22,884 nt of DNA from the NCBI GenBank assembly GCA_044506565.1, contig JBIQKN010000044.1, positions 1-22,884 of the forward strand, written 5' to 3'. A model generated the notes under the pieces. It was not told the DNA's origin and made no database searches. It was given only the letters and a program-made list of their open reading frames with translations. The stretch is from Croceibacterium_A sp044506565. Its GTDB lineage: Bacteria > Pseudomonadota > Alphaproteobacteria > Sphingomonadales > Sphingomonadaceae. Below are positions 7,498 through 14,444 of the stretch, in pieces; position 1 is the first letter of the stretch; every line of letters starts with the position of its first letter. The position numbers and the translations under genes are program-made.

Positions 7498-8967
7498 ATG
7501 GCCCGAACCCCAATTCGCCGCACCTGGCGGGCCGTTCTCGCGGGGGTTGCCGCGACGGCGCTCGCCGCGGTCCCGGTCGAGGCGCAGCAGGCGGGCTCGG
7601 CGATAACGGCGGCTGAAGCGCAGCAAGGCGCCGAGTACCATCAGCAACTCCTGCAGGAGTTCGGCGGCGCGATGAGCGGCCCGCAGGCCGACTACGTCGC
7701 GCAAGTCGGGCGGAACATCGCCCTGCAGTCCGGGCTGTCCAATTCGCAGTCGGCCTTCACCGTCACCCTGCTCAACAGCTCGGTCGACAACGCCTTCGCG
7801 ATTCCGGGCGGCTACGTCTACGTCACCCGCCAACTGGTCGCGCTGATGAACAACGAGGCCGAGCTTGCTGGGGTGCTGGGGCACGAGGTCGGTCACGTGG
7901 CCGCGCGGCATTCGCTGAGCCGCCAGCGCGCGGCGCAGCGCAATTCGATCCTCGGCGCGCTCGGCTCGATCCTTTCCGGAGTCCTGCTCGGCAACAGCGC
8001 GCTCGGCCAGCTCGGCCAGCAGGTGTTTTCCGCCGCGCCGCAGCTGCTCACCGCCAAGTACTCGCGCGGACAGGAACGCGAGGCCGACGATCTCGGGATT
8101 CGCTACCTCGCGGGCGCCGGTTACGATCCCCGGGCTATGGCAACCGTGCTGCAGAGCCTCGCGGCGCAGAACGCGCTCGACGCCTCGCTGCAGGGCCGCA
8201 GCGCCTCGATTCCGCAGTGGGCCTCGACCCACCCGGATCCGGCGAGCCGGGTGCGCGACGCGCTGTCCACCGCCGGGAACGCCACCGGGGTGGTCAACCG
8301 GGACACTTTCCTCGCGCGGATCGACGGCCTGCTCTACGGCGACGATCCCGCGCAGGGCGTGATCGAGGGCAACACCTTCATCCATCCGGACTTGCGGCTG
8401 ACCTTCACGGTTCCGGACGGTTACTACATGGTAAACGGCACGAGCGCGGTCTCGATCAACGGGCAGACCGGCCAGGCGCAGCTCGCCGGGGCGCGCTACG
8501 CCGGCGATCTCGATGCCTATGTGCGCGAAGTCTTCCGGCAGATCGGCGGACAGCGGCAACTCGCGCCGCAGACCCTCCAGCGCACGACCATCAACGGACT
8601 GCCGGCTGCCTACGGCACGGCGCGAGTCAACACCGGGCAGAGCACGGTCGACGTGGTCGTCGTCGCCTACGAGTTCTCCGGCAGCCAGGCCTTCCATTTC
8701 GCGACGATGGCGCCGGCCGGGCGCTCGACGGTGTTCAATCCGATGTTCGAATCGATGCGGCGAATCACGGCGGCGGAAGCCGCCCAGGTGGTCCCGCGCC
8801 GGGTCGACGTGGTCACGGCAACGGCGAACGACAGCGTCCGGAGCCTCGCTTCGAGAATGGCCTACGGCACTGCGCAGGTCGAGCGTTTCCGGGTACTCAA
8901 CGGCCTGCCGGCCGATGCCGAAGTCGTTCCGGGTCAGCGATACAAGATCATCCTCCGCGGCACCTGA
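7498..8967 (+). CDS. Exported M48-family zinc metalloprotease (BepA/Ste24-like)
   Basis: Predicted periplasmic zinc peptidase of family M48, of the type that controls outer-membrane protein quality. The 489-aa product has a Tat/Sec-like signal (basic start, hydrophobic 13-26, cleavage after VEA near residue 29). It has the zinc motif HEVGH at 129-133 followed by ARHSL, and the third ligand in EREAD (E193). The peptidase domain ends near residue 275 (THPDPASRV). A second domain of about 160 residues follows (YYMVNGTSAVSINGQ... HFATMAP). The last 50 residues (DSVRSLASRMAY...RFRVLNGL...VVPGQRYKIIL) look like a LysM-type fold; BepA itself instead carries TPR repeats. The ATG at 7498 is preceded by AGGAG at good distance. 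It is separated from accA by 85 bases and is ended by the hairpin at 8993-9022. Confidence 0.9.
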   Translation: MARTPIRRTWRAVLAGVAATALAAVPVEAQQAGSAITAAEAQQGAEYHQQLLQEFGGAMSGPQADYVAQVGRNIALQSGLSNSQSAFTVTLLNSSVDNAFAIPGGYVYVTRQLVALMNNEAELAGVLGHEVGHVAARHSLSRQRAAQRNSILGALGSILSGVLLGNSALGQLGQQVFSAAPQLLTAKYSRGQEREADDLGIRYLAGAGYDPRAMATVLQSLAAQNALDASLQGRSASIPQWASTHPDPASRVRDALSTAGNATGVVNRDTFLARIDGLLYGDDPAQGVIEGNTFIHPDLRLTFTVPDGYYMVNGTSAVSINGQTGQAQLAGARYAGDLDAYVREVFRQIGGQRQLAPQTLQRTTINGLPAAYGTARVNTGQSTVDVVVVAYEFSGSQAFHFATMAPAGRSTVFNPMFESMRRITAAEAAQVVPRRVDVVTATANDSVRSLASRMAYGTAQVERFRVLNGLPADAEVVPGQRYKIILRGT

Positions 8968-8992
8968 CTCGCGGCGGTCGCCGGACAAAAGA

Positions 8993-9022
8993 AAAGGGCG
9001 GCAGGTTTCCCTGCCGCCCTTT
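8993..9022. terminator. Strong intrinsic terminator, bidirectional
   Basis: A perfect 13-bp stem (8993-9005 with 9010-9022) closes a 4-base loop TTTC. It lies between the converging M48 protease gene and the Flp pilin gene. In the minus direction the stem is followed by a T-rich tract (CTTTTCTTTTG when read on that strand), making it a classical terminator for the pilin transcript. In the plus direction the tail (TTTCCTTG) is weaker but probably still effective. Confidence 0.9.
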
Positions 9023-9047
9023 CCTTGTTCGGATGAACAGGGTGGCC

Positions 9048-9215
9048 TTAGGCGCCCTGCATCGCGGTGTCGACCTCGGTGAAGGTCTCGCTCAGCTGGT
9101 TGCCCAGCGAACCCATCGCGGCGATCGCGGCAACCGCGATCAGGGCGGCGATCAGGCCGTATTCGATGGCGGTGGCGCCCTGCTCGTCACGGAGCAGCTT
9201 GTTGAAGAACTTCAT
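9048..9215 (-). CDS. Flp/Fap-type prepilin, 55 aa
   Basis: Type IVb prepilin of the Flp family, the structural subunit of tight-adherence (Tad) pili at the cell surface. The 55-aa product has a short basic leader (MKFFNKLLRDEQG), a prepilin-peptidase site after G13, glutamate at +5 (E18 in ATAIEYG), and one long hydrophobic helix (about 19-39), ending in a short polar tail. It matches the family in size and layout. The start at 9215 has a good ribosome site (AGGAG, 7 bases upstream on the minus strand). A second prepilin lies upstream in the same direction. No tad assembly genes (cpaB-F, tadB/C) are present in the window, so these must act with machinery encoded elsewhere. Confidence 0.93.
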   Translation of the reverse strand: MKFFNKLLRDEQGATAIEYGLIAALIAVAAIAAMGSLGNQLSETFTEVDTAMQGA

Positions 9216-9290
9216 GGTCGTCTCCTGGTTCAGTCTTCGGTACCCGACTTGACCCCCCAATTGCGCGGATCAAGCAACTCAAGTGTAAGC

Positions 9291-9312
9291 AGGCATTCCT
9301 TTAAAAATGCCT
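9291..9312. promoter_or_regulatory. Inverted repeat between the two pilin genes
   Basis: Arms AGGCATT (9291-9297) and AATGCCT (9306-9312) are perfect 7-bp complements around an 8-base A/T-rich centre. It begins 9 bases below the stop-side boundary of the second pilin gene and lies 76 bases ahead of the first pilin start. In the pilins' direction the T-run precedes the stem, so it is not a classical terminator. An operator, a processing site or an attenuator between the two genes is possible. Confidence 0.5.
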
Positions 9313-9320
9313 AAAACGCG

Positions 9321-9500
9321 TCACATGACGGCCGTGACTTGTTCCCTCACGGTCGCCCAGAGACCATTGGTCTCGTTCGCAACGCCCCTCAGCGCAGCCA
9401 TGATCGCAATCACGATCAAGGCGACGATCAGACCGTACTCGACAGCGGTTGCCCCGCGGTTCTCCCGCAGCAGTCTTTTTATGAACTGGTTCCCAACCAT
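9321..9500 (-). CDS. Second Flp/Fap-type prepilin, 59 aa, divergent
   Basis: A second type IVb prepilin. The 59-aa product has leader MVGNQFIKRLLRENRG, predicted cleavage after G16, E at +5 (E21 in ATAVEYG) and a hydrophobic helix (about 22-40), then a longer polar end with one tryptophan (NGLWATVREQ). It shares the leader pattern and the ATAxEYG core with the 55-aa pilin but is otherwise clearly diverged, so it is an old duplication rather than a recent one; it may be a minor pilin. The start at 9500 is chosen for the strong AGGGGG ribosome site on the minus strand; a start at 9521 would add seven residues. 105 bases separate it from the other pilin, with an inverted repeat between. Confidence 0.88.
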   Translation of the reverse strand: MVGNQFIKRLLRENRGATAVEYGLIVALIVIAIMAALRGVANETNGLWATVREQVTAVM

Positions 9501-9949
9501 CGATTCCCCCTCTGGACGCACGGTCCGATGGCGCCCTTTTCGCAGGACAGTGCTAATGAATTGTTGATCGGCAGGGTTTACGTGGAAAATAGTCCGACAT
9601 TCTTCCCTGCGCTTCGTGCCGCGAGCGGCCGTCGCAATGGGCAGCTCTCCGCGCCGTGAGACCCTGTGCGCCAGGACCCTGCCAGCCTCCGGATCACTTC
9701 AGGGGTCTTAAGAAAAGCTATGAAAATCAGATAGTTAGGCTTTACCCGGTGGTTGATCAGGGAACGCGGCGCAAGCGATTCAGCGCGCTCCGCGGGCCCG
9801 GAGAAGCGGCAGTGGAGCCGTGTGATGAGCAGCGGAGGAGGATTGTCCTGTTGCTTTACACCACCGGGGGCGTCAACGGGTGATAGAGGCCCCCGCTCGA
9901 CACCCGAGCCCCGCGCCGGGCTCTCCGGGCCGCTTCCGGTCCTTCGCTA
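9501..9949. other. Gene-free stretch upstream of the second pilin
   Basis: About 450 bases with no convincing gene. The part next to 9500 (9541-9600) is comparatively A/T-rich and should hold the promoter of the pilin on the minus strand, but no clear -35/-10 pair is visible. A second A/T-rich patch lies at 9707-9747. GACCCTG occurs twice, 15 bases apart (9660-9666, 9675-9681). A small open frame at 9656-9883 has no ribosome site, no recognisable motif and unconvincing composition. Confidence 0.5.
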
Positions 9950-9978
9950 TTGCCAACCCCGGTGCACCTGCCTATGTG
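9950..9978 (+). promoter_or_regulatory. Probable housekeeping promoter of tRNA-Arg
   Basis: TTGCCA at 9950-9955 matches the -35 consensus in 5 of 6 bases. After a 17-base spacer, TATGTG at 9973-9978 is a weaker -10 box (3 of 6). The tRNA begins 12 bases after the -10, so transcription would start a few bases before mature position 1. Position and spacing support the assignment. Confidence 0.55.
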
Positions 9979-9990
9979 GCGCCGCTCCAA

Positions 9991-10067
9991 GCGCCCGTAG
10001 CTCAGCTGGATAGAGCACCAGACTACGAATCTGGGGGTCGGAGGTTCGAATCCTTCCGGGCGCGCCA
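9991..10067 (+). tRNA. tRNA-Arg (anticodon ACG), CCA encoded
   Basis: A full 77-base cloverleaf. The acceptor stem GCGCCCG (9991-9997) pairs with CGGGCGC (10057-10063), followed by discriminator G and encoded CCA (10065-10067). The anticodon stem CCAGA/TCTGG encloses loop CTACGAA, giving anticodon ACG at 10025-10027, which is Arg reading CGN codons after A34-to-inosine editing. The T loop is GGTTCGAATCC. It marks the visible boundary between backbone genes to the left and the catabolic-type cluster to the right. Confidence 0.98.
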
Positions 10068-10250
10068 TCCTTCCTCGAGTTCGATCCCGGTCCGGCACCG
10101 GCATCGCGGGTGGTCGTAGAACCGGCCACTGGGCGCCTTCTCTTGACTGAAATGGCGCAACGACTGGCCCGGAGGGGCTGGTGGGCCTTCCCGGCTTGCC
10201 TGTGGCACGGGCGCTCCACATGCTAGGCATGAGCCTTGGGAGCGGACCAG

Positions 10251-12359
10251 ATGTCTCGGATTGTGCAGTATTTCGCCGTCGTCTTCATGGCCCTGGTGAC
10301 GCCGGTCGTCGCCGCGCAGGCGCAGCAGCCGCCGTCGCAGGAGCAGATCTCCGAGGTGGCGCGAGACGTCGCTCGCATGGAGTCGCTGCGCGCGGTGAAG
10401 ACGCTTCAGCGCACTTACGCGCAGTACGCCCAATTCGGTCTGTGGGCCGACATGGCCGATCTCTTCGCGAGCAACGGGAAGGTCGTCTGGGGCAGTGAAA
10501 CGATCGAAGGTCGCGACGCGATTGTGGCCTGGCTCGCTGCCCGCAACCGCTCACCGGCCGAGCCCGGCGCGCTCAACACCGAGCTGATCGACGATCCGCT
10601 GGTCAACCTCTCGGTCGACGGGCTGTCGGCCGAGGGACGCTGGCGAGCGCTGTCGTTTCGCGGTGACGGCAAGGGCCGCGCGTGGATGGAGGGCGGCCTT
10701 TTTGAGAACGTCTACGTCCTCGAAGACGGCCGTTGGAAGATCGCCACGCTGCACTACTTCCCGCAGTACGAGGGAGACTACGAGACGGGGGTAAGCAACG
10801 TCGGACAGCAGGACCTGCCGATCGTTCCCTATCACTTCACCGTCGACGAAACGGGCATTCCGATACCCGAGCCGGTGGGGGCGCCCCCGCCGAGCGATAC
10901 GACGGTCGCGGCGTTGTCCGATCGGGTGGCGGCACTCAACGACGAAGACGACATCCGCAACCTGCAGCATTCCTATGGCTACTACGTCGACCGCCGCATG
11001 TGGGACGACGTCGTCGACCTGTTCACCGAGGATGGCGTGCTGGAGCTCGGCGGTCAGCTGTATCGCGGCAAGAGCGGCGTTCGGCAGGCTATGGAAACGA
11101 TGGGGCCGCAGGGCCTGACCCACGGGATCATCAACGACCACCTGCAGTTCGAGACCATCGTTCAGGTCACGCCGGGCGGGCTCGAGGCGTTCGCGCGCGG
11201 CACGGAGCTGGCCATGATCGGCAATGCCAATGCGGGCACGGGGCGCTGGAAGATCAGCGTGTTCCGCAACCGCTTCGTTCGCGAAAACGGCCTGTGGAAG
11301 ATTCGCGAGATGCGGATCACGCCGATGATGGACGCCGACTATGCCACGGGATGGGGCGGAGGGGCGTTGGCGGCCAAGCCGCCGATGCCGGCGATGCTGG
11401 GCCCCAATCCGGTGACCGGCAGGCCGGTAGCGGTGGCCGGATTTGCGCTCGCTGCAGAGCAACCGCTGACCGGGCCCGCTCCGCAAGGCTCGCGTCCGCA
11501 GACGAACGACCTCGCCGACGTGCGCCGTCGCCTGTTGCGGTCGGAAGCTTGGGACGGAACGGAAAATGTCTCCTCGGCCTACGGGCACTGCCTCGACGAT
11601 TTCCAGTGGCCGTGCATGTCGGGCATCTTTGCGAAGGAAGGCAACAAGCAGTCGCCGTTCGCCGGATATTATTTCGGCCGCGACCGCATCGCCGGTGCGG
11701 CCACGGCGATGTACGGCGAGACGCCCGATCCTTCGACCGTCATGCGCCAGCGGGTGGCCATCCACTGGCGCATTGCGCCGGTGATCCACGTGTCTCACGA
11801 TGGCCGCTCGGCCCTGTTGAGGACCTACCTGTTCCACCCGAACACCGGGAAGTACGATGCATCCTCGGGAGAACCGAACCGCGTCGGCACGATCCAGACC
11901 GGGATGTACCCGAACGACCAGGTGGTGCTCGAAGACGGGATCTGGCGGCTCTGGACCCTGACGATCGACGAGCCCTACATGATGATGCCCAACTGGCAGG
12001 GCGGCTGGGCCGCGGCCAAGCCGCCGGCGCCGGGCGGGGGCATGCGCGCGAGCCCGCTGCTGCAGCGCTATCCTCCCGATCTCCTGCTTACCGACCTCGG
12101 CAAGCGCGAAGAGGGCTTTGCCGGCGGGACCGGGACCAAGATCGACTGGCCGGGCATCCTGCCGATGTGGTTCCATTACCGGAACCCGGTGAGCGGGCGC
12201 GAACCCGAGCTCTACTGGCCCGATTGCGTGCCCTGCGAGGTGCGTCCAGAAGTACGGCTGACGAGCAACGGCTACCAGATGCCGCCGACGGGACCCGCCG
12301 TCGACGGGATCGAGCTGACGTTGCCGAAGCCGGAGGACATCGATGCCAGCGAAGACTAG
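10251..12359 (+). CDS. Secreted protein with three tandem SnoaL/NTF2-like domains, 702 aa
   Basis: Signal peptide at residues 1-24 (hydrophobic 6-22, cleavage after AQA), so likely periplasmic. Three SnoaL_4-like (NTF2 fold) modules follow, each opening with the same pattern: 53-78 LQRTYAQYAQ..LWADMADLF, 239-264 LQHSYGYYVD..MWDDVVDLF, and 438-462 with a degenerate copy (VSSAYGHCLDDFQWPCMSGIF). Rough extents are 41-182, 223-367 and 422-592. Pro/Gly-rich linkers with AKPP motifs (375-378, 589-592) follow domains 2 and 3. Domains 1 and 2 each contain an INDH- or YFPQY-type pocket region; the third has unusual cysteines (C447, C455). Single-domain members are hydrolyses, isomerases, lyases or hydroxylases, so no reaction can be named. 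The ATG at 10251 has GGGAG 8 bases upstream. First gene of a three-gene operon. Confidence 0.88.
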   Translation: MSRIVQYFAVVFMALVTPVVAAQAQQPPSQEQISEVARDVARMESLRAVKTLQRTYAQYAQFGLWADMADLFASNGKVVWGSETIEGRDAIVAWLAARNRSPAEPGALNTELIDDPLVNLSVDGLSAEGRWRALSFRGDGKGRAWMEGGLFENVYVLEDGRWKIATLHYFPQYEGDYETGVSNVGQQDLPIVPYHFTVDETGIPIPEPVGAPPPSDTTVAALSDRVAALNDEDDIRNLQHSYGYYVDRRMWDDVVDLFTEDGVLELGGQLYRGKSGVRQAMETMGPQGLTHGIINDHLQFETIVQVTPGGLEAFARGTELAMIGNANAGTGRWKISVFRNRFVRENGLWKIREMRITPMMDADYATGWGGGALAAKPPMPAMLGPNPVTGRPVAVAGFALAAEQPLTGPAPQGSRPQTNDLADVRRRLLRSEAWDGTENVSSAYGHCLDDFQWPCMSGIFAKEGNKQSPFAGYYFGRDRIAGAATAMYGETPDPSTVMRQRVAIHWRIAPVIHVSHDGRSALLRTYLFHPNTGKYDASSGEPNRVGTIQTGMYPNDQVVLEDGIWRLWTLTIDEPYMMMPNWQGGWAAAKPPAPGGGMRASPLLQRYPPDLLLTDLGKREEGFAGGTGTKIDWPGILPMWFHYRNPVSGREPELYWPDCVPCEVRPEVRLTSNGYQMPPTGPAVDGIELTLPKPEDIDASED

Positions 12360-13242
12360 CTCGGTCGCGCGCCGCCTCGTCCTGATCATCGCCGCGGCCG
12401 TCGCGATGCAGGCCTTGCCGGCCCGGGCGGCCGACTGTGATCGGGCGTGCCTTTCCGGGCTGATCACGCAATACATCGATGCGCTCGTGGCGCGCGATCC
12501 TTCCGGACTTCCGCTGGCCGAGACCGTGCGCTTCACCGAGGATTCGCGCGTCCTCCGCCTCGGCGAGGGCCTGTGGACGACAGTCAGCGGCAAGGGCGAC
12601 TTCCGGCACGACTATCTCGACGTCCGCAAGCAGGTCGCGGCGGCGCACGTCGAGCTGTTCGAGAACGAGATGCCGGTGCTCTATTCGGTTCTGCTTCACG
12701 TCGATGAGGGGCGGATCGCCGGCGTCGAGACCCTGGTCCAGCGGATCACCCCGGACTCGCGGTTCCAGCCCACCGAACTCGATACGCCGATCCGCGGGAT
12801 GGACGATCCTGTGCCGGAGGGGCTCGCGCAATCGCGCGAGTCGCTGATCGCCACGGCATTGACCTACGCCGAGGGCCTGCGGGTGGGCAATTTCACCGAT
12901 GCCGGAACGCCCTTCGCAGCCGAAGCCTATCGGGTGGAGAACGGCGTCATCACGGCGGGCGAGGGCTGCTTCATCGCCGATTGCGGAATGTACAGCCAAA
13001 GGATCATGGTCCACCCGAGCCTGCTCGCGAGCGTCGCCGCGGTCGACGAGCAAGCCGGTATCGTCCTGCTGTGGATGAACTTCGGCTACACCGATTCCTA
13101 CGGCCCCGGAAACGCCCTGGTGACTTACGAGGCCTTCAAGATCTGGGGCGGTCGCATCCACGCGATCAACGCCTTCTTCGCTACCTTGCCCATTGCGACC
13201 CCGCGGGTCTGGCCTTCGGCCGATCCGCTGCCGCGCCATTGA
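12343..13242 (+). CDS. Secreted protein, DUF8021-like, 299 aa
   Basis: Predicted exported protein: basic N terminus (ARR), hydrophobic 12-24, cleavage near A30. The mature part begins with a close cysteine pair (C32, C36) and the block LITQYIDALVARDPSGLPLAE, followed by VRFTED and LRLGEGLW (72-78). I associate this layout with the uncharacterised DUF8021 family of secreted fungal and bacterial proteins; that name is from memory and untested. A C-terminal half (about 145-299) includes another Cys pair (ECF/DCG region) and a tryptophan-rich strand region. Its start overlaps the previous gene by 17 bases with GGAGG just upstream, and its stop overlaps the next start by one base. It therefore acts together with the SnoaL protein, probably on the same periplasmic compound. 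Confidence 0.82.
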   Translation: MPAKTSSVARRLVLIIAAAVAMQALPARAADCDRACLSGLITQYIDALVARDPSGLPLAETVRFTEDSRVLRLGEGLWTTVSGKGDFRHDYLDVRKQVAAAHVELFENEMPVLYSVLLHVDEGRIAGVETLVQRITPDSRFQPTELDTPIRGMDDPVPEGLAQSRESLIATALTYAEGLRVGNFTDAGTPFAAEAYRVENGVITAGEGCFIADCGMYSQRIMVHPSLLASVAAVDEQAGIVLLWMNFGYTDSYGPGNALVTYEAFKIWGGRIHAINAFFATLPIATPRVWPSADPLPRH

Positions 13243-14039
13243 TGGATCTACCTGACGTGAACCAGACCGACCCCTTGTTCTCGCTCGCCGGAAAGGCGGC
13301 GCTCGTCACCGGCGGGGGCCGGGGCATCGGGGCGATGATCGCCGGGGGCCTCGTCAGGCGCGGGGTTCGCACTTACGTCACCGGGCGCGACGCCGGAGCA
13401 ATCGCGGCCTTCGCCGAGCAGCTCGTGGAGGGGGGCGGCGAGTGCATCGGCCTGCCGGCCGAACTCGCCGATGAAGACGGCCCGGCCAAGCTCGCGGCGC
13501 AAGTCGCGGAGCGCGAGCAGGTGCTGCACATCCTGGTGAACAACGCCGGTGCCAGCGCCGGCGGGAGCCTCGCCGAAACGACGGTGTCCGACTGGAACCT
13601 CGTCCTGAACGTGAACGTGCGCGCCGCCTTCTTCCTCGCGCAGGGATTGCTGCCGCTCCTCAGGGCGGGAGCGCGCGACGACGATCCCTCGCGGATCATC
13701 AACGTCGGCTCGATCGGCGGGCTGCACATCCCCAACTGGGAGGCCCACGCCTACAACATCTCGAAGGCAGCGATCCACCATCTGACCCGCTCGCTATGCA
13801 AGGCGCTCGGGGCGGACCGCATCACGGTCAACGCGATCGCGCCCGGGCCATTTCCCTCCGGGCTGACCGATACCAGCTCGGAGGCGGTCAAGAAGAGCAT
13901 CGCCACTTACGTTCCGCTGGGGCGGCCCGGAAGCGCGGACGACGCCGTAGGGGCGGTCGTGTTTCTCGCGTCGCGAGCCGGCGCTTACGTCAACGGCACG
14001 ACGATACCGCTCGACGGGGGCTACATCGCCGCGCTGTGA
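13242..14039 (+). CDS. SDR-family NAD(P)-dependent oxidoreductase (RhlG/FabG-like)
   Basis: Cytoplasmic classical short-chain dehydrogenase/reductase, 265 aa, with no signal peptide. Seen: the cofactor-binding TGGGRGIG at residues 23-30, NNAG at 100-103, catalytic S157 (NVGSIGG), Y171 and K175 (YNISK), and the PG motif (IAPGPFPSG). The stretch LLPLLRAGARDDDPSRIINVGS and the GPFPSG motif resemble the RhlG branch of beta-ketoacyl reductases more than FabG itself. It presumably interconverts an alcohol and a ketone in the substrate handled by this cluster; the substrate and NADH/NADPH preference are unknown. The ATG at 13242 overlaps the preceding stop (TGATG); a GTG at 13257 is an alternative. 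It ends 6 bases before the stop of the convergent DUF1330 gene. Confidence 0.92.
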   Translation: MDLPDVNQTDPLFSLAGKAALVTGGGRGIGAMIAGGLVRRGVRTYVTGRDAGAIAAFAEQLVEGGGECIGLPAELADEDGPAKLAAQVAEREQVLHILVNNAGASAGGSLAETTVSDWNLVLNVNVRAAFFLAQGLLPLLRAGARDDDPSRIINVGSIGGLHIPNWEAHAYNISKAAIHHLTRSLCKALGADRITVNAIAPGPFPSGLTDTSSEAVKKSIATYVPLGRPGSADDAVGAVVFLASRAGAYVNGTTIPLDGGYIAAL

Positions 14040-14045
14040 CCCGTC

Positions 14046-14444
14046 TCAGGGCCGGCTGGCAGCCGGATCGGACGTACCTTCGATGATGAACAGCCGGCTG
14101 TCGGCGGAGCGTTGGCGCAACGGGGCGATGTCGGTGTAATCCGTCGAATATTCGAACGTCCTGGCCTGTTCGAGGCTGGCAAACTCGATGATCATCACCC
14201 GTTGTGCCGGCGGCCTGCCTTCGACGGCAATGGTCGTGCCCCCGCGGGTCAGGAACTTCCCGCCGTATTTCTGGATGACGGGGAAGGCCGCCGCCACGTA
14301 CTCTCGATAGGCTTCAGGATCCCGGACGTCGATTTCGGCGACGACATAGGCCTTGGGCGGCCGGCTGTCGGCAGGGAGCGCGCTCGCGGCGCAAAGGCCC
14401 AGCGCGAGGCCCGCGATGAGGGTGCGAATGCGGTTCTCGGTCAT
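14046..14444 (-). CDS. Exported DUF1330 (dimeric alpha-beta barrel) protein
   Basis: A 132-aa product with a signal peptide at 1-25 (hydrophobic 8-20, cleavage near ALPA), then a DUF1330/dimeric alpha-beta barrel domain: KAYVVAEIDVRDPEAYREYVAAAFPVIQKYGGKFLTRGG is the diagnostic run, followed by MIIEFASLEQARTFEYSTDYTDIAPLRQ. The family (PF07045) has no settled function; relatives in this superfamily include monooxygenases and dehydratases of small aromatic molecules. Most DUF1330 proteins are cytoplasmic and about 95 aa, so the secretion signal is notable. Its start overlaps the IclR stop by four bases (ATGA), hence it is co-transcribed and probably coupled with the regulator; it converges on the SDR gene. 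Confidence 0.88.
   Translation of the reverse strand: MTENRIRTLIAGLALGLCAASALPADSRPPKAYVVAEIDVRDPEAYREYVAAAFPVIQKYGGKFLTRGGTTIAVEGRPPAQRVMIIEFASLEQARTFEYSTDYTDIAPLRQRSADSRLFIIEGTSDPAASRP

Noticed and set aside
9656..9883. 75-codon open frame in the pilin-tRNA gap
   Set aside because: No ribosome site, no recognisable motif, unconvincing composition.
10041..10067. tRNA 3' end as an attachment site
   Set aside because: No second copy of the tRNA end and no integrase were seen in the window. XerD at 5582 is the chromosomal dimer-resolution enzyme, not an island integrase.
10143..10229. Promoter for the SnoaL operon (TTGACT near 10143, TAGGCA near 10224)
   Set aside because: The boxes do not pair at 16-18 base spacing, so no promoter could be assigned although one must lie in this gap or use another sigma factor.
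9856..10230. Minus-strand open frame (with others in nearby frames) across the tRNA
   Set aside because: It reads antisense through tRNA-Arg. Motifs such as PEGFEPPTPRF and the related RIRTSDPQIRS and KDSNLRPPDS frames are well-known false proteins produced by antisense tRNA translation.
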